Below are positions 52,301-60,482 of a stretch of DNA of 64,000 nt, piece after piece. Source of the stretch: Bacillota bacterium. GTDB taxonomy: Bacteria > Bacillota > Clostridia > Acetivibrionales > JAFADI01. The DNA is taken from NCBI GenBank assembly GCA_023424965.1, contig JAFADI010000064.1, forward strand, positions 1 to 64,000. Reading direction: 5' to 3'. Numbering within the stretch: the first letter of the stretch is position 1; each line of letters begins with the position of its first letter. The notes beneath the pieces were generated by a model. That model was not told the origin of the DNA. It saw only the letters and a list, made by a program, of their open reading frames with translations, and made no database searches. A program made the position numbers and the translations under genes.

Positions 52301-53573
52301 CAACAGGATTGTCAACCCTTGTGCTTTTGGGAGCAGTTGACAACAAGAGTGTTCCTACTTTGAAGGATGGACTTATGGTAAACTGTTTTTCCATAGATGT
52401 AAGTATTTTCCCGCTTGCATTGTCTTTAGCCTGCACGATTATGGAATAATCTCCGGGGATGCTGCTGCCGGTATTCCATCCAGGCTGATTCTCTCTGTAT
52501 GCGGAAACCACAGTTCCGTTATTTTGCTTTACAAAATAGAGAAGTTGTACATCAGGGTTGCTAAAGGTGCTGTCCACCTGTATCTCAAAGGTCTCATAGG
52601 CATTATAGCCGTAGCATTCTGTTTTTGTCCCGTCCACATCCTTATACAGCCTGATGGCATCGATTCTTGCATAAGGCATTTCCATGCGTTCCTTCATGGC
52701 CTTTATTGCAAGGGCAGTTATATATGGGCTTCCGTACCAGCTGCCATCGGCATTTTGAAGACTGATAATTGAAGCGTCGACGGTATCAATGGGGTCAACG
52801 CCCACGGTATTCAATACGGCACGGTAAGAAAGCAGCGTGCCGGTGACGGTGTCTTTGTCGGTTCCCCAGGTTTTATCTTCTTTCTGGACGGAAACAAGGT
52901 ATTCTCCGGCCTTTTTCATCGCTGTCTGCAGCTCGCTTGACGTAAGGTTTGTTTTTGTCTGGAAGGCATTTAAGGCGATAGCAATCTGAGCGGTCAAGGA
53001 AACAACGGAATCTCCATTATTGCAAAATGACCACGATCCGTCCGGGAGTTGCTTGGCAATCAAATAAGAGACAGCTTTTTGGAATATTGATATTTCAATA
53101 TTTTCTTCCCTGGTCAGAGTGCCGAGCGCAAGCGCCGTATCCAGCACATCGCTTCCGTAGCCTTTTGAAAGACCCCAGCCTCCGTCTTCATTCTGGCTGC
53201 CGGTGAGAATGGCTTTTACGGAGGCATGCTTGTCCGAAGCTTTGATAAAAGGTAAAAGTCTTGCGGCTGCATCGTTATTCAATACCACCGCATTTTCCAT
53301 CCATGCCGTGGCTTTTTCCAGGTTGTCCGTAAAAATATCGTTCTTTGAAAGGTAGTCCGAGACTTCACTGGTGTCGAGAAAGGCCACATCGGAAGTCCCC
53401 CAGCTTCCGTCCTCCTTTTGATTTAAATCCAGCCAGTCAAGGGCTTTGACAATTGCATCTTCCTGCGGCGTTGCTTCCGCAAAGCATGTAGAAATGCTTA
53501 TTGATGAAGTAAGCATGCCCAGGATGAGGACCAATGCAAAAAATCGTTGTTTTAATACCTGTTTACACTGCAT
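49395..53573 (-). CDS. Giant exported protein: alpha/alpha-toroid repeats, VWA domain, Ig-like domains
   Basis: A 1392-residue protein. A signal peptide (FFALVLILGMLTSSISIS) is followed by an alpha/alpha-toroid region to about residue 300 with terpene-cyclase/TED-type repeats (NQKEDGSWG, QNEDGGWGLS, LPDGSWSF, QKEDKTWG, QNADGSWYG). After Ig-like stretches comes a VWA domain at 556-725 with a complete MIDAS set (DSSGS at 564, GGTAMD at 629, LLSDGQ at 657), further Ig/CARDB-like domains, and a C-terminal repetitive beta region rich in asparagine and serine. This suits a surface protein that makes metal-dependent contacts. It is the first gene of the toxin operon, with AAAGGGGGTT before the ATG, and is probably the carrier, docking or regulatory partner. 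Confidence 0.85.
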   Translation of the reverse strand: MQCKQVLKQRFFALVLILGMLTSSISISTCFAEATPQEDAIVKALDWLDLNQKEDGSWGTSDVAFLDTSEVSDYLSKNDIFTDNLEKATAWMENAVVLNNDAAARLLPFIKASDKHASVKAILTGSQNEDGGWGLSKGYGSDVLDTALALGTLTREENIEISIFQKAVSYLIAKQLPDGSWSFCNNGDSVVSLTAQIAIALNAFQTKTNLTSSELQTAMKKAGEYLVSVQKEDKTWGTDKDTVTGTLLSYRAVLNTVGVDPIDTVDASIISLQNADGSWYGSPYITALAIKAMKERMEMPYARIDAIRLYKDVDGTKTECYGYNAYETFEIQVDSTFSNPDVQLLYFVKQNNGTVVSAYRENQPGWNTGSSIPGDYSIIVQAKDNASGKILTSMEKQFTISPSFKVGTLLLSTAPKSTRVDNPVEVSTEATVVTESNIDKSLELRLSISDGSSEIKKETAVMSSKADQPVNILKFGSFTPEVSSIRDYSIKVQAFDGENIILEGETLFKVLPPPPPTRIDATQSLDKAVLYPGTDSVTAQFRLIGEGTPEGPQRIPIDLVLILDSSGSMSGTPWTKTKEAAKIIADMIQPEDRCAVVGFGSSAWTQISLTSDKTLIKQSITNMPFDNGGTAMDLGLQKGFDIVADVGKDRQKVFMLLSDGQPNSQSAVYTKVTTAIQKEIKIFTLGLGNGVNGTFMQDIANKTGGTYKFSPTPQELNAMMTELAGEIFDTAGKNVVLESTVPVNGMAVDAAKIVPAPASITNNADGSKTLRWTLDRLVMGQEKLFEIKYEGTNLASDTTVLLTQNTKLTYQDRNDTAVTVELPELKIPVNRYMLDSKVTTDKPGYSANENVGITNTVKNLTSYASALIGRVDITDADGHVVETVRENVSGTWNPGESKTMDYLWNTGSTMAGTYRAKVTWSEGDKVISVSEAGFDIRTDSSLSCTVTVDKQQYTADQEVHISQVVTNSSSNSIERDLSVKTVITDELDTVTGVVYNSLPELLPGTNKELKNAWNTAKNLPGRYTVTMEVYGKDAGSAQSKTIFEITSGSETGGIIGVSGSLEVLQKKIYPGDAVGFRYTVSNTGNVDLNGIAPRIRIADPNTGEILGTISDRADIKVSASYTAEKTWTHEALSTGTYMVVLDALLPDGKEAALGSGYFTVQKPDILLSEAFKYTLFSGSKDEALRMYLNQGNITGDVHTNKAFEFSGTRLTISGVCSSHGKIDTWGQTINIGERKTGAALIEMPDVVKEIKQIASVDGNIRDKSLTVTDYGHGIEFLKSEISSGNIQVNGTSFISKGYIVADRNISFNLNKMNSSAEKGIVICSANGDISISATSVDLKGIIYAPNGTVQINTNTFKLVGKIIAKKIIVNCTSFDTASSQSVMDLLDISLIK

Positions 53574-53962
53574 TTTTTAACCCCCTTTATTTTTATCTGA
53601 ATTTGTAATTGAGTTAGCCGTTTTAGAATCCATATTGTTCAAGGTTTGTAAGTGTATTGGAATTTAAATAAAAAACAAGAAATTATGTAATATACTTCCA
53701 TAAAATATCATATTAAATCGAATATTTCAATATAATTGTTTATATTTGTAATAATATTTTGAAATAAATTCAAAAATAATGTAAAATCAGGAAAATGCTT
53801 TGCCGGTATTTTTGATCAATATCTCCGCTTTTGTTTATGCGATGCTTTCCAAAGGAACTTTTTCAAATTTAATCGGTCTATAGATGGTAGACAAGTCTGT
53901 GGAATGTATTGGGAAAAAGAAAGTTTAATGGAAAACCTAAAATAATGACGCGAAGAGGGCCT
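53574..53962. other. AT-rich divergent intergenic region
   Basis: About 390 bases between the toxin operon and the divergent lipoprotein gene. It is strongly AT-rich compared with its flanks, and holds the AAAGGGGG ribosome site of the VWA gene. No gene, strong hairpin or clear consensus promoter was found; several A/T-rich TATAAT-like hexamers make the choice uncertain. Confidence 0.5.
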
Positions 53963-55918
53963 ATGGCGAATCGATTCATCCCATTCCTGGCAGTGCCCAT
54001 CGCACTGTCAATATTTATCTGCAGCTGCAGCAGCCAGACGGGCAGCGGGGCGGCCCAAGCTGCCAAGACAGATAATGCCGCTCCCGTAAATGCAATTGGG
54101 GATGCGGTACCGGCCATGCCTGGCAATTCAATAAAGCAAGTACCAAAAGAATTCTTCGATGAAAGGATCACCCGCCCATCTCCCAGGGAGAGCAGCGGAG
54201 TGGAATACGGGGGATATATCCTGGATTCTTATGATTTGCTGTACGGGGCATTGGGCCCTCCAAGCCTGGAGAAGGTATGCAAATCCCTGGATATCAAAAT
54301 GACACCGGTGTATGCAGGGACAGGGCAGGAGGACAGCGGCAGCGGCAGCTTGTCACCTTCCATGGTCAATGTGGAAAGAGGCGGCGTCATGCTGACCTTT
54401 AAAGCTGCGGGCTCAAAGGATGACGATTACAAAAGCAAATCCTCCCCTGAGGGGAATGTAGCCTATAAAGTTTATAAAGCCGGCAAAGAAGTGAGCTTCA
54501 GGAGCGTCTATTCCCATCATGGCACCATTTACCTGAGCAGCCAGGAAGAGCTGCTGGCTGCCCTTGGAATAAAATATTATACCGATAATGCAAAGGGGAT
54601 TACTTATGTGGGCTCCAATGGGCCCGTGGACATCGAAGGCAGGATCCTGGCAAGAACGGAAGCCGAACTGGTTCCCGGGAAAAAAAGTACACTTCAGCTT
54701 GTCTACAACTATGATCCCGCCCGGATGCCCAATTACAGGAACATCCAGCTTGAGATCCTGGGTCCCGGAAATTGCTTTGAAAAGGTGTTCAGCGTGTACG
54801 ACTACGGCCGGTCACTTTACTATGAGTGGGGTACGGTACAGGTTTTCCATGTGAATGGGGATACACTCATACAGGTCTCCCTTTCGGAGACTCCCATGGA
54901 TGGAAACGTGGATACGGTCATATACCGGTATTCCGGAGGAGGGTTGGCCACTGTGTTTTCAAAGGCCGACTATGAGCCCTACCTGGATGGGAAGCTTACC
55001 CTGGAGTCCGATGAGCTGGGAAACTGTGTCTTTTATGACCGGGTCAACGGAATCAACCGGCCTGTGGCTTTGAAAGCCGAAAGAAGCAGCGCAGCCTTTA
55101 ATGTGGATATCCGGGACGAACGGCTTGAGATGGATTATTCCACCGGCGAGAATGTGCTTGCCGTAAGGGGAAGCGCGATCTATAAGACAAACTTTTTCTT
55201 TCTCACCATGCTCTATCACTATGATAAGGGCAGGTTCAGACCGGAAAAGGCGCTGCTGACCCGGTCCTACTTTTCCTTCGGACTTGGTAATCCTTTGCTG
55301 TTCGAATATCCCCTAAAGGATAGGGACGTGATTTCTCCTGGAATCATTCCAGTTGATGCACAGGTGCCGGACTACGAGCTCATAGAGGGGGTAAACGAAA
55401 TCAGGGTATATAATTTGAATGATTCTGCCAATGCCTGGATCACAATGCCGCTGACCTCCGGCTGGCATGCAGAAGAGTATGTCCGGGACATCGCTTCCGG
55501 CTTTGAATTTCAGAGCGGGAAAAACAGGAATATCAAAAAAACCTATGAGTTTGAGATATACAAAGATACCATCGGCGCTCCTGATTACAACTTCTATATG
55601 AAAGGGCGGCTAGGGCAATTCAACATGTTGGGCTATTACCGCGACCAGACCGAAAGGGCCAGGTTCCCAAACCACTGTGAAGTAAAAGGCAAGGTGTTTG
55701 AAGGGAAGACCTGCTTAGGTCCGGGAGAAATTTTCATCCTTGACTGCGACCTTCCGAAGGATGAGAGGACGCAAAGGCACAGGACCTATGAGCAGGTGTA
55801 TGCATGGATCCCCATCGACGGTGAAGCGCTGGCGTACAACCTCAGCCTGGATGTGCCTCTGGACGAAGACAGCGGCAAGTATGTGAGCATCATCAAAAAA
55901 ATGCTGGCGGCAAAGTGA
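53963..55918 (+). CDS. Lipoprotein of unknown function
   Basis: About 651 residues. The N-terminus has a signal and lipobox-like ending (IALSIFICSCSS), so it should be lipid-anchored on the outside. The rest is soluble and beta-rich with a copper-amine-oxidase-N-like segment around residue 180 (YLSSQEELLAALGIKYYTDN). I do not recognise the family. ATG 53963 has GAGG close upstream; the frame is open to a TTG at 53909 without a ribosome site. It precedes another lipoprotein by 43 bases and probably shares its transcript. Confidence 0.65.
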   Translation: MANRFIPFLAVPIALSIFICSCSSQTGSGAAQAAKTDNAAPVNAIGDAVPAMPGNSIKQVPKEFFDERITRPSPRESSGVEYGGYILDSYDLLYGALGPPSLEKVCKSLDIKMTPVYAGTGQEDSGSGSLSPSMVNVERGGVMLTFKAAGSKDDDYKSKSSPEGNVAYKVYKAGKEVSFRSVYSHHGTIYLSSQEELLAALGIKYYTDNAKGITYVGSNGPVDIEGRILARTEAELVPGKKSTLQLVYNYDPARMPNYRNIQLEILGPGNCFEKVFSVYDYGRSLYYEWGTVQVFHVNGDTLIQVSLSETPMDGNVDTVIYRYSGGGLATVFSKADYEPYLDGKLTLESDELGNCVFYDRVNGINRPVALKAERSSAAFNVDIRDERLEMDYSTGENVLAVRGSAIYKTNFFFLTMLYHYDKGRFRPEKALLTRSYFSFGLGNPLLFEYPLKDRDVISPGIIPVDAQVPDYELIEGVNEIRVYNLNDSANAWITMPLTSGWHAEEYVRDIASGFEFQSGKNRNIKKTYEFEIYKDTIGAPDYNFYMKGRLGQFNMLGYYRDQTERARFPNHCEVKGKVFEGKTCLGPGEIFILDCDLPKDERTQRHRTYEQVYAWIPIDGEALAYNLSLDVPLDEDSGKYVSIIKKMLAAK

Positions 55919-55961
55919 CAAACCGGCTGGCATAGGAGAGGAAAGAATTGAAGGTGAAGAG

Positions 55962-57788
55962 ATGAAAAGGTGCGCTTTTGTTTTAATTGTCCTTGGTTTT
56001 TTACTGTTGGTTTCCTGCTCCCAGAGCACCGGAACGGCTGTCGAAAAGCATCCGGAAGCCGCTGCAGCCTCGCCGTCTGCCGGCAGCCCGGCCGGAAGTG
56101 CTTCCGTGCTTCCTTCGCCGGAGGTAAGGTATATGCTTATAAAAACTGACGGGCGGCAGGAGGTGGAGCAAAGGAATCCCGGTCTGGTGAAGGAGTTTTT
56201 ACAGCTTCTGAAAGCGCAGAAATATTCGACGCCCAGGGATCAATGGACCGATGAATATTTTGTGAAGCTGATAGGGCAGGAGGACAAGCCTCTGTTAGAA
56301 ATGTCTTTCGGTGCAAACTCTGTGACCCTGGATAGAGACTTTGTTTTTGAAGGCACCGCCGTTGCGGGAGGTACTTATGAGGTGGAGGAATGGATCACCG
56401 AATATTTAAAAAGCTACTACGACGGACATGTGCTAAACCCTTATAGCCTCAGGCTGCCCGCCAGGCTGAGGATGGGTGCAGAGGTTTTGGGGGAAGAACT
56501 GATCGACAGGGACAGTAGGAAAATCAATCTTTATGAAGTTATCCCCCAATTAAAAGCTTTTACGGAGAAGCATGTTGCGGGAAAGTCTTATGAAATTCTT
56601 GACTCCAGGGCGGTACACAGCTACGGGGAGATGGAGGCGGAAGTGAAAGCGGCAAAAGCCCGGAGTAGATGTATTTCTTTTGATTCTTTCACCAGTGGAG
56701 GCTATCTGGAAATCGATTCGGAAAACGGTTTTTACAGCTTTGCGAAAGCTGCAGGCTTGACCATCGCGGAAGAGGAGGGCAAACCGTATATATACAAGGT
56801 TTTGACGGAGGGAATGAGCTTTACGGTAAAGATGGACGAACAATTCGACCGGCAGTTCAATGCGCTTTTTGATTTAAACGCTTCGGTTGCCCGCCAGGTG
56901 ACGCCCGATGAGATAAAGTCCTTGTCCGGGGACAGGAAAGAGAACTTCATGGAATATATCAGCAAAAATCTGGGGCTTAACAGCCTGGAATTAAGACCGG
57001 ACTATCAATTTGAAATGAAACCCCTGAAGACAGGCAGCGGACAGTCCTATCAATTGCTGGATTTTACCGACAGCTATACCACACGGCTCCTGATATTCAA
57101 GCAGAATGGGGGCAACCTCGAGGGCTATGTTGGAAATATCGATATAAAGGGCTGGGGAGACAACGTGGGGTATAAAATAAGAAGCACGGGAAACAAAACC
57201 TTCATCGTGGCGGGAAAAAATCTGCAGGGGCACGGTACGGGCTTTCTGGCATACTCCCAGGACTGGTACTCCGTGGAGAAGGATACCGTAAAAAAGGTAC
57301 TCAGCATACCCAGTGTCTATGAAAAAGGCGAATCCTATGGCTTCGGCCTGGAACTAAAGGACCTTCAGGTAAAAAACACTCCGCAATTGAAGCTTACGGC
57401 AGACTACAGGCTTTCAAAATATTACGGAATCGGGCTTCCCATTGCCGACGAATACGGGAATGTATGGATCGCTGCGGACAAGCGGGCGGAGTTTATGTGG
57501 GATGAAAGCGAGGCCCGGTTTGTTTCAACATGCAAATTTGATGACCAGGGGATCGAGGACTTTGTATCCGATTCCCAACAGGTGAAGGACAAGTGCAGTG
57601 AAATACTGGAGAAATACTACGCCCTCCTGGACAAGGGCATTGCCGGTATTGCTTCAGAGCCCGAGAACAGAAGGTACTGGGCGGCCAGGCCCTATAGAGC
57701 ATTTCTGGAGGATTGCAATCCGGGGGAGAGGGTGGAAAAGCTCAAAAGGAAGCTGCCGGAAACAAGCCCGGATGCCGGGAGCCGGTAA
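55962..57788 (+). CDS. Lipoprotein of unknown function
   Basis: A 608-residue lipoprotein with a clear lipobox (LGFLLLVSC) and an Ala/Ser/Pro-rich linker after the cysteine, then a mixed soluble domain (for example VRYMLIKTDGRQEVEQRNPG, and later SYTTRLLIFKQNGGNLEGYVG). No known catalytic motif was seen. It is the second of two adjacent lipoproteins, and both may form a surface pair. GAGGAAAG and AAGGTGAAGAG precede the ATG. Confidence 0.7.
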   Translation: MKRCAFVLIVLGFLLLVSCSQSTGTAVEKHPEAAAASPSAGSPAGSASVLPSPEVRYMLIKTDGRQEVEQRNPGLVKEFLQLLKAQKYSTPRDQWTDEYFVKLIGQEDKPLLEMSFGANSVTLDRDFVFEGTAVAGGTYEVEEWITEYLKSYYDGHVLNPYSLRLPARLRMGAEVLGEELIDRDSRKINLYEVIPQLKAFTEKHVAGKSYEILDSRAVHSYGEMEAEVKAAKARSRCISFDSFTSGGYLEIDSENGFYSFAKAAGLTIAEEEGKPYIYKVLTEGMSFTVKMDEQFDRQFNALFDLNASVARQVTPDEIKSLSGDRKENFMEYISKNLGLNSLELRPDYQFEMKPLKTGSGQSYQLLDFTDSYTTRLLIFKQNGGNLEGYVGNIDIKGWGDNVGYKIRSTGNKTFIVAGKNLQGHGTGFLAYSQDWYSVEKDTVKKVLSIPSVYEKGESYGFGLELKDLQVKNTPQLKLTADYRLSKYYGIGLPIADEYGNVWIAADKRAEFMWDESEARFVSTCKFDDQGIEDFVSDSQQVKDKCSEILEKYYALLDKGIAGIASEPENRRYWAARPYRAFLEDCNPGERVEKLKRKLPETSPDAGSR

Positions 57789-57831
57789 AGAGTGGGAAAG
57801 ACTGGCGGAATCGGGAATTTATCAGGGACTA

Positions 57832-57862
57832 TTGACATAGAGTGCACTATAGGGTCTATACT
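57832..57862 (+). promoter_or_regulatory. MerR-type promoter with 19-base spacer
   Basis: TTGACA (57832-57837) and TATACT (57857-57862) are 19 bases apart, and the spacer contains the near-palindrome TAGAGTGCACTATA. Over-long spacers filled by a dyad are the mark of promoters activated by MerR-family proteins. It lies 60 bases before the flavodoxin-like gene. Confidence 0.6.
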
Positions 57863-57921
57863 TAAAAAAGGGAAGAATCCGGTGGTAGGGTTAAATTAAT
57901 GAAGAGAAAGAAGGATGGGTT

Positions 57922-58548
57922 ATGAAAGTAATTGCAATTAACGGGAGTCCGCGCAAGCATGGGAATACGGGTAAAGCTCTGGAGTTAATGGCGGATGAAC
58001 TGAAACTCGAAGGGATCGAAGTGGAAACGGTCCACGTAGGCCGGGAATTGATCCATGGCTGTATCGCCTGTGGCTACTGCGGCAGTTCCGAGCTTAACCA
58101 GTGTGTCTTCAAAGACGATATTGTAAATGAGACCGCAAAAAGGATGCGGGAGGCAGACGGCTTTATCCTGGCCTCACCCACGTATTATGCGGGTATTGCG
58201 GGGACAATGAAGGCTTTTCTGGACCGGGTGTTTTACACAAGCTCCGGCTATTTCAAATACAAGGTAGGAACTTCGATTACTGCCGTCAGGCGTGCCGGAG
58301 GGGTTGATACGGTGCATCAGCTGAACAATTACCTCAACCTGGCACAGACGGTAACACCTCCATCCCAGTACTGGACGGTGGGCTATGGCGCCAAAGAGGG
58401 AGAGATCCTGCAGGATGGCGAGGGAATACAAACCCTGCAAAAAAATGCGCGGGCAATGGCATGGCTGCTCAAGGTGATCGCTGCGGGTAAGGACAGCATT
58501 CCGCTGCCGAAAGAAGAGAGCCGGGTCAGGACGAATTTTATCCGCTGA
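57922..58548 (+). CDS. Flavodoxin-like NAD(P)H-dependent FMN oxidoreductase
   Basis: A 208-residue protein with the NADPH-dependent FMN reductase/IsdG-like fold: INGSPRKHGNTGKALELM binds FMN phosphate, CIACGYCG is a cysteine-containing loop usual in clostridial iron-sulfur flavoproteins, and SPTYYAGIAGTMKAFLDRVFY binds the flavin ring. It probably reduces FMN-linked substrates or quinones in oxidative or electrophile stress. GAAGGATG precedes the ATG, and a MerR-type promoter controls it. A terminator follows. Confidence 0.88.
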   Translation: MKVIAINGSPRKHGNTGKALELMADELKLEGIEVETVHVGRELIHGCIACGYCGSSELNQCVFKDDIVNETAKRMREADGFILASPTYYAGIAGTMKAFLDRVFYTSSGYFKYKVGTSITAVRRAGGVDTVHQLNNYLNLAQTVTPPSQYWTVGYGAKEGEILQDGEGIQTLQKNARAMAWLLKVIAAGKDSIPLPKEESRVRTNFIR

Positions 58549-58551
58549 GGA

Positions 58552-58577
58552 TTAGAGGCTTACAGCCTCTAATTTTA
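58552..58577 (+). terminator. Rho-independent terminator
   Basis: TTAGAGGCT (58552-58560) and AGCCTCTAA (58564-58572) form a perfect 9-base stem with a TAC loop, followed by TTTTAT. Confidence 0.8.
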
Positions 58578-58634
58578 TGTCCGGTTTCTGCCGATAAACA
58601 TACTATCACACTATCCGTAAACCCCGGAGGAACC

Positions 58635-60476
58635 ATGAAGAAAGAGCTTGTTTTCAGGCTGGTGCTTGCCGTTTCGGTATTCCTGCTGGTATACCAGTTT
58701 GGTGTTAAACCCGTTATAAACAGGGAGTTTTATCTTGACCTGTATAAAAAGGATAATTGGGCTGCAGATAAACTTGTAAAAGAAAAAGGCCTCTACGATG
58801 TGATCGTCGTCGGTGAGGAGCCTGAAGGCGTCGCAGCGGCTGTTTCCGCCGCAAGGACGGGGGCCTCGGTTCTGCTGCTTTCCCAATCCGGTGATGTGGG
58901 TGGAATTGTTCCGGAAGCACTCTATACCGAATTCCGTCATATTTACGGAACCGGCGGGAACCTGCTGAGCAAGGGCTTTTTCTGGGAGCTTATGAATGCC
59001 ATGGGGGCGGATTATTCTGTAGAAAACTACCGCAAGGTTCTCCGGAATATTATAAAAGCGGAGAAAAACCTTGAAACGGTATATGACGTAAAAAACCTGG
59101 AACCGGTGATGGAGAAGAACATCCTTACAGGGATTAAAGGCCGCATCAACGGGACGGAAAAAATTTTCCAGGGGAAGAGATTCATCGACGCCACGTGGAA
59201 GGGAGAGATCCTTGCGGCGTGCGGCGTACCATATTTCAATGGTTCGGAGGATCTGAACCTCAAAGGGGTATTCAGTCCCGTACGGCTCAATTTTGAGCTG
59301 GAGGGAGCGGACTATAAGAGTGTAAAAAATGTGATCGACCTGTACAACGTCAAATTCTATTCCATCATCGGCAAGTATAAGCCCTCCAGTGTTTTTGTCA
59401 AGGTAAGGAATTTCGGCGTGGCGGACAATGGGTCCGGCAGGATTATCGTAAAAGGCCTGGAGATTCTCAAGCTGGATCCGGAGGATGAAAAAGCCATGAC
59501 CACCGCTTACAGAGAGGCTTCAGCGGAAGCAAAAGCTTTTGCGGAGTATCTGTCACGGGAACTGGAGGTTTTTAAAAACGCCAGGTTCTTGAAGGCGGCG
59601 GACCGGTTTGTAGTACCTGAAGACAGGCATTTCACCGGAGAGGTTCTTCTAACGGTGGAGGACATCCTGGAGAACAGGGATTTTGAGGGCAAAATCGCCA
59701 TGGGGGCTTCTCGGGTAGAGGGAGGAAAATTTGTTGACAACGAAAGGGAGTATATTATCGGCAAGCCCAGCCAATACGGGATACCTCTGGGCTGCCTGAT
59801 CCCCCACAAGGTTGAAAACCTTCTGATGGTGGGCGGCAAAATATCCTATTCTTCCCTTGCTTCTTCCAGCGCCGCAGAGCTGCCGGTCAATATTGCCACC
59901 GGGCAGGCTGCGGGAGTGGTGGCCGTCTATTCCATAACAAATGACGTCAGTGCCAGGGAGATGGTGCGGCAAAGCGACAGCAAGACGATGGGGGAACTGC
60001 AAAAGCTGCTGAAAAAACAGGGCGTCTATCTTCCACGGTTCAATATGGAAAATAAAAATGCCTCCAGTTGGTGCTATAGTGACATAAAGAAGCTTGCAAC
60101 CCTGGGACTGATCACCGGAGGCGTGACCAACAACTACCGGCTGGACAAGGAAGCCAACATGGAGGACCTGGGGTATATCCTTCTGAACGGGGTTTACCGG
60201 CTGGATTCCGGCAAGTACAATTTTGACTTTGACGCAGGCATCCGGCCTTATATAAAAAAGGAAAAGCTGACAAAGGAAAAGGCGGCGCAAATGCTCCTGG
60301 CCTTCCACGGAGAGGTATCCAACCAGGGAGACCTCTATGACAGGGCGTGCAGGCTGGGGTACATTGACGAGCTGGCACAAATAAGGCTCAAGAACAAGGA
60401 AAGGGTGACCTTTGACCTTGTGTACCATTTGGGGGCATACAACATACGCATGTATACGGGGAAAGACATACCCTAG
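58635..60476 (+). CDS. Membrane-anchored FAD-dependent oxidoreductase with SLH-like tail
   Basis: A 613-residue protein. Residues 7-25 form an uncleaved signal or anchor helix. The FAD domain begins YDVIVVGEEPEGVAAAVSAARTG, where the usual G-x-G-x-x-G is altered to GEEPEG, and ends with GVENLLMVGGKIS-type and TGQAAGVVAVYS FAD contacts, as in the FAD_oxidored family. Residues from about 478 (WCYSDIKKLATLGLITGG) resemble an S-layer homology domain, with a weaker second repeat near residue 570. If exported it would be a cell-surface oxidase. GGAGG precedes the ATG. It converges with the HEAT-repeat gene at the 3' end. Confidence 0.75.
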   Translation: MKKELVFRLVLAVSVFLLVYQFGVKPVINREFYLDLYKKDNWAADKLVKEKGLYDVIVVGEEPEGVAAAVSAARTGASVLLLSQSGDVGGIVPEALYTEFRHIYGTGGNLLSKGFFWELMNAMGADYSVENYRKVLRNIIKAEKNLETVYDVKNLEPVMEKNILTGIKGRINGTEKIFQGKRFIDATWKGEILAACGVPYFNGSEDLNLKGVFSPVRLNFELEGADYKSVKNVIDLYNVKFYSIIGKYKPSSVFVKVRNFGVADNGSGRIIVKGLEILKLDPEDEKAMTTAYREASAEAKAFAEYLSRELEVFKNARFLKAADRFVVPEDRHFTGEVLLTVEDILENRDFEGKIAMGASRVEGGKFVDNEREYIIGKPSQYGIPLGCLIPHKVENLLMVGGKISYSSLASSSAAELPVNIATGQAAGVVAVYSITNDVSAREMVRQSDSKTMGELQKLLKKQGVYLPRFNMENKNASSWCYSDIKKLATLGLITGGVTNNYRLDKEANMEDLGYILLNGVYRLDSGKYNFDFDAGIRPYIKKEKLTKEKAAQMLLAFHGEVSNQGDLYDRACRLGYIDELAQIRLKNKERVTFDLVYHLGAYNIRMYTGKDIP

Positions 60477-60482
60477 GCCCGC

